64,000 bases of DNA. Origin: Mauremys mutica (taxonomy: Eukaryota; Chordata; Testudines; Geoemydidae). Numbering within the stretch: position 1 is the first letter of the stretch; every line of letters begins with the position of its first letter. The DNA lies in assembly GCF_020497125.1 (NCBI RefSeq), contig NC_059079.1:50231114-50295113 (forward strand). The letters are read 5' to 3'. A program made the position numbers and the translations under genes. The notes under the pieces were generated by a model that had not been told where the DNA came from, did not search any database, and saw only the letters and a program-made list of their open reading frames with translations. Shown here in pieces: positions 55,401 to 64,000 of the stretch.

Positions 55401-57727
55401 TAAAGTGTGATCAACAACCTGAACACTTTCAACTCCAATTTCTACAATCTTACAAAAGTATTTAGTTTTGTTCCATTTTTTAGTCATTTAAAGGGGAACT
55501 ACTCAAATTCTAGACAGTTTTGCCTGTTCTGTGTTGCTGAATACTTAGAACTCTGTCCTATGACACCAGTTTTTTTTAATTGTTCACCCAGTTGAGTATC
55601 CTTGCAGCAAGTGAAATACAGTATGATTATTAACGCACACCAGCTCTTTCTATTGTGAAACTGGATTTTACAAACAGAATCTGGACTATTCCTTGGTTGT
55701 ACCTTGACTGGACATTTGGCTATGCCTATGAAAGAATTGAAGAAGGAACCTCTGAACACAAGGATATTTGTCTATTCCAGAATAGAAAAAGGAAAGTGGC
55801 ATATTCATCAGCTGAACAACAGGCGGCTTATTTTTTGCCAGCTGACTACCTGCAATAGGAATTCTGGAAGGTATAATAAAAGCAGCTTTCTGCTAGATTT
55901 ATGACACTAAACTGCAAATTGACTAAGGGCCCAATCCAAAGACCACTGAATTAAATGGGAATTTTTCCACTGACTTCAATGGGCATTATATCAAATCCTA
56001 ATTGCAGAGGTCTCTTACTTCATCTGTCAGGCCCATCAGTACCACTAGGAAGACTAGTTATCTTTCAATGCCAGTTGGCCATTAGCCAGGCTGATTTGGC
56101 AAAAGTACTTGAGGAAATTTAGATTCAGTGTGGTGAGGGCAAAGTTGGACGGAAAGATTTGAGAAGCTTTAATTTTTGACACAGAAAGGTGAGCTTGTCA
56201 GTTGAGGTGAAGCCTCTGCAAGTGATCAAAGGGCATTTGATGTCACATGTGTAGTAGGAATTTATTTTAGTTCTAATCTCTGCATCTTCCAATTGCAATT
56301 TGTCAATTTGCAGGAAAATGAGGAGAGAAGTTCCTGTTGCCTTCTGGCCAACAATGTAAATAAATTGAAAACCTGATACCTGCTGTCTGATCTTCATGTC
56401 TAATTTGCAAGTCAGGTTGATCTCCTGAAGCAAATAGGTTAAATATAGCAGGAGGAAATCTGAGTCAAGTAGGTAGTTTAGTGCCCATCCATTTCTATTT
56501 TCCCTTGCTTGCTGCTGTCAATCTCATACTGAATAATAAAATCATGCAATGCTTGTAAAAATCTTCTGTACAAAGAAAAAGAATATACCTGATAGAAAGG
56601 AAAAGAGTAGTTGCTATAAGCATGTATGTATCAAAGGAAGACTAAAAAGGATTTGTGATGCCAACAATGACTGGATTAAAGTGGAAATTGGGAAAGTGGC
56701 TTAATTAGACATAGCACTTCTCTGCTGCCAAACAGCAGCAATTTATAGAAGAGTACAGTCAGTAAAATGATTAGAGATTGTGTAACTGTCTCCTCCCATC
56801 CCCCCAATAATGAGTGGGAAATAGAAAAGTGTCCTGGTTTCTTTTTGTTTTTTTATAACCACTAGAGAGTATGTGTGTGATTTATTTGATCCAAAGACTG
56901 CTTATGTTACTTATGAGAGATAGGACATAAGGCTCCAATTCTGCAAACACTTAAGCATGTGCTTAACTTTATGCATGTGAATGGTGCCCGTTGAACTGAA
57001 GCCCTCAATCCAATATAGTTCTAAAAACTGTGCTTCATTTTATTTGTATGAGTAGTTCCTCTGAAAGCATGGGACTTTTTCAAGCCCAGCACAATTTAGA
57101 GCAGTCTCCTTGCTGCTGTAAGTAAGTTCCCAGCTGCCCTGGTTCCCAAGGGACCATTCCAATCTCTGGGGTTTGCCAGATCAGAGTAAGAGTTGGCCAC
57201 TCCCTCTTTCCCTTGATCCTAACTCCAGAGCTGGGGGCAAAGAAAAGGAGTATCATAGAACTGATCATGTCAGCTATATGTCACCTGGGGATTCCTTTTA
57301 GGCAAGAGGAATCCATAGGGGCTATGGAAGCCAGCATTATTATGCCTTATCACCAGTGGAATGGAAGAAAGGTACCATAATAGGTGCTAGAATCTGGTCT
57401 GCTGCCTACACCTCTCTCTGTCACTTGTGCCAATTTGGCTTAACTACTTTTACACTAGATGCCCATCCGTGGCCCATATTGTCTCTGGCTTAAGTATATT
57501 CTGAAAGTAGAAATGTCAAGTTAACAGGACCCTTTTGAAACGTTTAAATAGGCAGCACCCACTGGTTATAAATACAAAATACCATGGTTTATTTACAACA
57601 GTATTTACATGGAAACCTAAATACTAAACCATACACAAGCAACATTTTGAAGCATTAACAGCAATACATTGTAAATCTAAATATAGTTTGTTATGAATTT
57701 TTTAATAATAAATTGAAATATCTCTTA
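55401..57727. other. Gene-free stretch
   Basis: I see no gene. 55920-55995 and 56935-57000 resemble old amniote inverted-repeat families ('ccactgacttcaatgggca', 'acacttaagcatgtgcttaa'). Confidence 0.45.
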
Positions 57728-57905
57728 GCTCTTAAGATATATATCTCCAATTGGGATGGATGTAAGTGCATGTTGAGCATTAAACTCTTGTGTAAGTACT
57801 TTGCTGAAGCAGGGTCCAACTTGTTAAGGGTGTGTGTGTGTGTGTATGTGTTTAATGTTCAACATGCACTTACATCCATCCCAGTTGGGCATATGCTTAA
57901 GGTAT
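57728..57905. repeat. Long stem-loop
   Basis: The arm 57747-57785 ('gggatggatgtaagtgcatg', then 'ttgagcattaaac') pairs with 57850-57889 ('catgcacttacatccatccc') with about three mismatches over 39 bp. Weaker pairing extends to the CTTAAG words at about 57730 and 57896. The 64-bp loop includes a (TG)n run (57830-57845). It is probably a member of the old amniote inverted-repeat group seen at 24719, unusually well preserved. Confidence 0.8.
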
Positions 57906-58599
57906 TCCTTGGAAAATGGTAACACATTAAAAATAGAAATCAATTAAATTTAAGCACATGTGTGACACTTTGGTCATACAAGTTATATATTAAGGTTGCC
58001 TTGAAAGAAAAGGACTTCTCCAGAGCAGAATAACATACAAATTACACATAGTAATCTTTCCTGAGTTGAAAACAATCTTCATCTGAGCTGCTACCTGCTG
58101 TGAGTCTCCCCACTCTTATAGTTTCATATGAGATCCGCTTAATTATTTGTGGACATCAGTATTTTTTAAACGAACTAGTAGTGCTTGCATTCTCAATGGC
58201 CCAGTCACTAGAGTGACAGATATTTATACTTGAGAAGGCCAGACAATACAGCCAGTAAACAGCTGTAGTATAAAAACAGGTTAATAAGTACATTACACTG
58301 CCCTCAAATCCAAGAAATCATCCCACACATTTTCAACTTGGGATTCCCATTATTATCTAACCTGAAGGCCCTTCTAAAATGACATTCCTAATTAACACAC
58401 TGCTGTGCTCCTGAGCCTTAAAAAGAGGCTAGATCATTCATAAACTTTTCCCTGAAACACGATACAAGTTATGAGGGAAACTGAATTTGTTATAAAGGTT
58501 TTGGATACTAGATTTATAGCTATGTTATAACACTTGATTCAGATTTTTTTTTGTTCCCATAAGTAACAAGTTGTTCAAGTATTCAAGATGCATTATTAC
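57906..58599. other. Gene-free stretch
   Basis: I see nothing classifiable. Confidence 0.4.
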
Positions 58600-58920
58600 T
58601 ATTTGTATTATGATGGAACCTAGAGGCTTTAATTGAGATCAGGCTTTCATTGTGCTAAGCTCTGTGCGCACACACAGTCAGTCAGAGAAAGAGAGAGAGA
58701 GACCCTGCTCAGAAGACCTTACCCCCTAAATAGGTAAAACAGACAAAAGTAGGAGAAACCAAGCATCATCACCCCCATTTTACAGATTGGTGAGTGAGGC
58801 ATAGAGAGATTTGCACCCAAGGTCACATAGGAGATCTCTGGCAGAATCAGGAATTAAACCTATATTTCCTGCATCCTAGTCTAGTGCTTTTACCATAATA
58901 CAATTCTTCCCTCTCAATCA
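58600..58920 (-). repeat. MIR-like SINE with amniote tail, nearly full length
   Basis: On the plus strand the order is 'attacta...gtattatgatg', 'acctagaggcttt', 'attgtgctaagctctgtg', then 'cccattttacagattggtga', 'aaggtcacataggagatctc' and 'aggaattaaacc'. This is the complete reversed layout of the family seen forward at 33175-33412. Confidence 0.75.
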
Positions 58921-60329
58921 TATGCTAGAGCAAGGGATTTCTAAGTACGATGACGTTTTTAGCATAAAAGATGCACACTTGTCTGCCATGCGATCATCCA
59001 TTTTAAAGATGTTCATTTGAAGGATATATAAACAGCTTATGTTTATTTATGAAATGCTAAATGATTCTCCAAGCAATATGAGCAGCGATATATGAAAGAC
59101 AGTTCTGATCATTATTTTCTAGAAATATTTCTCATCTAAATATTGGTCACCAGTTTGTCTCATCAGTTAGATATTCACAAAAATGGGTAATTTGGAGCAA
59201 TAGATGTAAATTGGCATGTGTAGTAATGCTGACTCTGACTAAGCCTTGGCATAATAAGAGGTGCCGAGTAAAACTGCAACACCAGTAGCTGAACAGAAAC
59301 ACTTCATTGTCTGCGCAGAGCTAAAGAAAATCATCTTTCATCACAAATAACAATAGAATTAGCTACCTGTGGTTTCCAGTTATTTTCAATAAAGTGTCAC
59401 TGCTTCATACAAATCAGCGATTAAAGTTAAGATAGAAAGAAAGAAAGCATTCTTCCTGATGTCAGTTCTGATTCATCAGATGTGTCAGTTTCCCAAGGAT
59501 AATGAGGGATGAATTCGCTCTCCTAATAGACCTGGGTGATACACCTGAAAAAGCAGGTGGGAAATGAGTCATGAAGCTTTGTCAGATAGCTTGAGTTTAG
59601 CAGGAATCTAAAAAGGTCAAAACAATCTGTAAAAAATAATTTATAAACTCCTCTTCAGAATGCTGCTTTTCCTCAAAATAAAATCATTGATGCAGCTAAT
59701 TGCCAACACATTGATGATGTGCTTAAATTCTATACAGGGTGGGAATAATTTTACAAAAAGCAGCTTAATGTAAATAGATATTATTTTCCTGTTGTCTGCT
59801 CCCTTAGGTTTACTGTCAGGCCTTAAAACAACAGTATGCTTTAGCTTTCCAGAAAGCAGTACCTTTTATCCAAGGTGAATGATGGTGTGTGAGAATGCCA
59901 CGCAGGAACACATAAGTTTAAAATCATTTTATGGAACTTTATTATATTTTAGTTCTCAGTACTGTAATGTGAAATATATTCAGTTCCTGTAAATGAATAT
60001 ATTTAAATCCAAAATATAGCTCAGTGTCCTTACACTCATATTTGTTGATAAACATACATTATATGAACATCCTTCTTGGTGAAATTCAGTTAACTAGGTT
60101 GAGATTTTCCTGCAAATTCTCAGTTCCATTTTCCATTTAGGGCCAAATTCTGACACCCTTATTCATGCTGATTATCACCCTACTCCAGGAGTAGTACCAC
60201 TGGCTTCAATGGGCTTACTTGCAGAGTAAGGTGCTACTCAGGCTGGGGAAGAGAAGGGTATCAGTATCTGACCCTTAGCCAAAATAAGGAAAAAACATGT
60301 TAAAGAATATTTAAATAAGCTACATGTAT
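58921..60329. other. Gene-free stretch
   Basis: No gene. 60135-60290 is an old inverted repeat ('ggccaaattctgacaccctt' against 'agggtatcagtatctgaccc'). Confidence 0.45.
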
Positions 60330-61800
60330 TCAAGTGAAAAGGGCCTGATGAAATTCATTGTAGAGTAGTTAAGGAACTAGCTGAAGCAATCTCAGAACTA
60401 TTAGCAATTATCTTTGAGAACTCCTGAAGGATGGGTGCAGTCCCAGAAGACTGGAGAAGGACAAACATAGCACCTAGCTTTAAACAGGGAACAAAAAGGA
60501 ATCTGAGAATTATAGAACAGTCAGCCAAACTTTGACATCTGTTTAATAACTTGTTCCAGTATATTTTCAATCAGTTTATAAGCACCTGGAGGATGAAAGA
60601 GTTATAAGGACTGGCCAGCATGTATTTGTTAAGAACAAATCATGCCAAACTAGCCTAATTTCCTTCTTTGACAGGGTCACTGGCCTAGTGGAAAAAGGGG
60701 AAGGAGTAGATGTGATATATCTTCATTTTAGTAAGGCTTTAGGCCCAGTTCCAAATAACATTCTTATATGTGGTCTAGACAAAATTACTATAAGGTGAGT
60801 GCACAACTGGTTGAAAGACCAGAGTAGTTATCAATATTCAGTGTCAAACTGGGAGGGTATATCTACTCAGGTCCCACACGGGTCAGTCCTGGTTCCAGTA
60901 CTATTCAATATTTTCATGAATGACTTGGATAATGGAGTGGAGCATATGCTTGAAAGAAATTGAAGATACCACAAAGCTTGGAGGGTTTGCACACACTTTG
61001 GAGGACAAGGATTAGAATTAAAAATAACCTTGACAAATTGGAGAATTGGTCAGAATTCAACAAGGTGAAATTCAGTAAAGACAAATGCAAAATACTTCAA
61101 TTAGGCTTTGTCTACAGTAGCACTTTTGTTGGCAAAACTTTTGTTGGTCAGGGGTGTGAAAAAACACACTGACCAAAGCACCAATGTGGGCAGTGCTATG
61201 TTGGTTGGAGAGTGTCTGCCGCTGGCATAAAGCAGCTACACAGGAGACCTTACAGCAGTGCATCTCTTGCGGTACAGTTGTGCTGCTTTAAGGTCTGTAG
61301 TGTAGAGATAGCCTTAGTAAGGAAAAATAAAATGCACAGCTACAAAATGGGGAACTACAGCCTAGGTGATAGTACTGCTGAAAAGGATCTGGTGGTTATA
61401 GTGGATCACAGATTATGAGTCAATAAAATGATGCAGCTGTGAAAAAGGATATCTTCCTGGGATATACTAACAGGAGTGTTGTATGTAAGACAAGGGAAGT
61501 AATTGTCCCATTCTACTCGTCCACTGAAGCTAGGACAAGAAGTTATGGGCTTAAAGTGCAGCATGGGAGATTTAGGTTAGATATTAGGAAAAAAAGCTCT
61601 CTAACTCTAAGAGCACTTAAGCTCTGCAATGGGTTTCCAAAGAAGGTTGTGGAATCCCCATCATTGAAGGTGCTTAAAAACAGGTTGGACAAACACTTGT
61701 CAGGGATGGTCTATGTTTACTTGGTCCTGTCTCAGCAGAGCGGGTAGGATTTGAGGACTTCTTGAAGTCCCTTCCAGCCCTATATTTCTATGGTACTGTG
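60330..61800 (+). mobile_element. Old CR1 LINE, split by a Harbinger MITE
   Basis: Readable pieces include VVKELAEAISELLAIIFENS, GAVPEDWRRTNIAP, an RT-like 'catgtatttgttaagaacaa' (QH.F..nkS), FNKVKFSKDKCKILQLG just before the MITE, and after it 'ctgctgaaaaggatctggtg'. The C-terminal part ends with SLKVLKNRLDKHLSG, and the 3' end has 'agtcccttccagccctatat' plus a decayed 8-bp tail. Many stops and shifts show it is older and more diverged than the CR1 copies at 28 and 49 kb. Confidence 0.78.
61104..61313. mobile_element. Harbinger MITE with TTA TSD
   Basis: The left end is GGCTTTGTCTACAGTA and the right end, read inward, is GGCTATCTCTACACTA. TTA flanks both sides (61101-61103 and 61314-61316). 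It is 210 bp, non-coding, and inserted in the old CR1. Ends match the 50-kb Harbinger element's TCTACACTA core. Confidence 0.88.
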
Positions 61801-61854
61801 TGAATATCTCAAAGGTTTTTTTACAAACATTGATTGAAATTAAGTCTCAGTAGA

Positions 61855-62005
61855 ATCCTGTAGCCTATGTATAATACTTACTTTGCAGAGGAGTAGACTA
61901 AGGCACAAAGAGGCAAATGTAATATACATAATCAAACAGTATGTCAGTAAGGAACAGAACGCAGGAGCTTGACTCCCAGCCTCCTACTCCAACCATGAAA
62001 CAGTC
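61855..62005 (-). repeat. MIR-like SINE fragment
   Basis: 'ggagtagactaaggcacaaa', 'cagtaaggaacagaacgca' and 'ttgactcccagcctcctact' match the reversed core of the same MIR-like family. Confidence 0.55.
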
Positions 62006-64000
62006 TCTAAAGGCCAGATTTTGATTTGGTCTGCCTCTTTGCTGTGGGAACTGTCACAGTGTCAGAATAACTGCATCTTTAATGCCTCTCTAAACCCTGC
62101 TCAAAGAATGGCCCTCAGATCTCGGACCTCTAGCTTTCATCTCACTCTAGACAGGCACCTGCATCCAACTCTCGTCTGACGAGGGTTTTAGGCAGCAGCC
62201 CCTGCACTTTACTGTGATTGTCCCTAGCAGGTCTGACAAATGGTCCTTAGTTTCTCTCCAAGGACAATGACACTTCTCTTACCAGTAGCCAGACAGCCTT
62301 CGTAAGCAGAGTAAGTATACTTAGAGGACAAAATTATACAGAGAAAGCATTTTAAAAAAAAATACAAAGATTTAAGCACACAGTAAGAAACATACCAGAA
62401 ATCATCCATTTTCTGCAAGGAGAGGTGTGGCAGGCCAAAGTAATTCCAAGCCTTTCAGCAGGCCTGTCCCCTTCCCTCCTTTTGAAAAAAAGGGCATGTT
62501 CATTTGCTGGATCAGAAAGAGGGCCCTGAATCTATTTAAGCTCAGCAGTCTTATGCAGAAATCCCCTTGTTTATTTCCTTGGGCCTCTGATACACATTTG
62601 AACCACTATATACAACCCACTCCTGGAGGAGCTGTGGTAGCCCTCCCCTATGGAGTTGAATACAATTATTTGCCCACAGTGATATGTAGAGCATTCATAA
62701 ACTTTAATACAATGGTCCCCAGAGATTCTGCTTGTGACTGCACACTCTGGCATAGGTATAATTTGCACTTGCATTGTGGGTGCAAATCTATGTTTTTTTT
62801 CCTCTAAGTACTTTATTGCAGATGCATTGTTTCTAGATAAAAATACTTGAACCCCTGTGAGCACACTGGATAACTAATGTTTGGACCTGCCACCTCTGGG
62901 AATGGCAGATACCAAAACAATGAACACCCGTCATATCCAAGGGCCTCTGAAAACCCTAAAGGCAGCCTATTGTTTTCTAATTTATTCAGTTCCTGTCTGA
63001 TAGGGAACTGCTACTGTACTGCATGTGACTGGCAACTTTTAAGATTTTAATAGATCTAAAACATTGTGGGGAGTGGGGACCTGATAATTTCATCCTGATT
63101 TTATGTCATCCAGATAAGTTGCAAAATATCCTGGATTTCAAACACACACACACAATTCAGAAAAATAGTTTCTCAGTTATATTGGAAAAAATATTTTTCT
63201 AGTCATTTTAGGCAATCTCAGTTTCAAATTATCTTCTGTTCAACAATCTGCTTTGCTTGTAAAAGCATAGAAACGACTGTTTTACTGACAATTAGGCTTG
63301 GTGTTTAGTGCCTGAAAATAATCTGCACAGAAAGTATGGCATGAAATCTTATTAAAATAATAAAAAAGTACATTAAATCTTTATCTTTTACAAAGGTGAA
63401 AAATAGCAATAGTAAACATGGCTGCTTTCCTTGAAGCATATTCTCAAAATGCATCCTTGATGGGAACTCTAGCTTTGAAAAAGAATGTCTCATTTAATTA
63501 TTTTATATAGCAACATCTCTCAGTATAGCAAGCAGAGATGGGAACAAGGGCTTTTGATTCTACAGTACCTCAGTGGTCAAGTTTTGTGTTTGCCAAATTA
63601 GGGTGGTAAGGATTTTTATTCCTATGGTATCTTAACCTTTAAGCTTCAGGAGGTTTAGATAAATGACACCAGTTTTGGTCCATATGTATTTTGAAATAAC
63701 TGGATCTGAAATCATAACAAATATGCAGGATAACAAAGCAGGCAAAAAAAATTGGAAACCTCTGATATTCATTTTTCAAGAGCAAGCTCCCTAGTTGTAA
63801 TACAGGTTCCAACCTGCTCCTAGTGAATTCAATGAGAGCTTTATTGTTGATTTCACTAGGAACAGTGCCATATTGCAGACCTGTTTATTTTAGCATATAA
63901 TGAGTTGGCCACACATTTGAATTACATTTACATTCCCACTGCTATCCTGGTCTTTGAAGGTGAGAGTTTTGGAGCAAATCCATTAGTACAGCAACAAAAT
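62006..64000. other. Gene-free stretch
   Basis: I see no gene. 63785-63890 is an imperfect inverted repeat of the old amniote type ('ctcctagtgaattcaatgag' against 'tttcactaggaac'). Confidence 0.45.

Noticed and set aside
57830..57845. (TG)n run considered as a separate regulatory Z-DNA element
   Set aside because: Short and simply part of the loop of the stem-loop. Annotated there.
1..64000. CRISPR array or prokaryotic operon
   Set aside because: No regularly spaced direct repeats. Sequence and repeats are vertebrate.

Overview
The window looks like non-coding chromosomal DNA from a non-avian reptile, most probably a turtle. It is AT-rich and I recognise no host exon. The interspersed repeats have a reptile character: CR1 LINEs with the 8-bp CR1 tail, amniote MIR-like SINEs, Penelope-like elements (PLEs) with terminal repeats in inverted orientation, PIF/Harbinger and hAT transposons with their MITEs, and ERV LTRs. 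Turtle is a judgement from the repeat mix, not a proof. No bacterial operon, CRISPR array, rRNA or tRNA gene is present.

Layout. 1-12 kb: ordinary intergenic or intronic sequence, a PLE whose inverted terminal repeats enclose only a broken GIY-YIG endonuclease (about 3.39-4.53 kb), a hAT MITE with 8-bp target-site duplications (TSDs) at 4551-4881, and a small retroposed insert with 19-bp TSDs at 10.82 kb. 12.4-14.9 kb: an internally deleted hAT transposon with TIRs, an 8-bp TSD and a hAT dimerisation domain, itself hit by a PLE fragment with a 12-bp TSD. 16-26 kb: a probable solo LTR, a MIR, three hAT MITEs, and a CR1 split by a MITE. 26-29 kb: an L2-like LINE remnant interrupted by a fold-back PLE (13-bp TSD), then a young-looking CR1 3' half. 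30.8-31.5 kb: a solo LTR with a perfect 5-bp TSD. 33-40.5 kb: MIR and CR1 pieces, a Harbinger MITE, a hAT MITE, and a minus-strand ERV LTR preceded by a polypurine tract. 41-48 kb: a hAT MITE, a PLE fragment and SINE-like pieces.

The richest locus is 48.5-55.4 kb. A CR1 LINE carries a 4.67-kb PIF/Harbinger transposon (50175-54842, TAA TSD). That transposon encodes a DDE transposase on the plus strand, a two-exon Myb/SANT-like protein on the minus strand, and a third plus-strand 3' exon inside the Myb gene's intron, weakly BEN-domain-like. The transposase and the Myb gene are each spoiled by a single in-frame TGA. Immediately downstream is a nearly perfect palindrome of about 535 bp that copies the Harbinger end and the CR1 flank in inverted orientation around a MITE. 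Harbinger-type MITEs elsewhere in the window share the TCTACACTA terminal core and may be clients of this family.

55-64 kb returns to ordinary sequence with a long stem-loop (57.7 kb), MIR copies, and an old CR1 split by a Harbinger MITE with a TTA TSD. All coding potential I could support belongs to transposable elements, and every such frame has at least one visible disabling change or truncation, except the short BEN-like exon.
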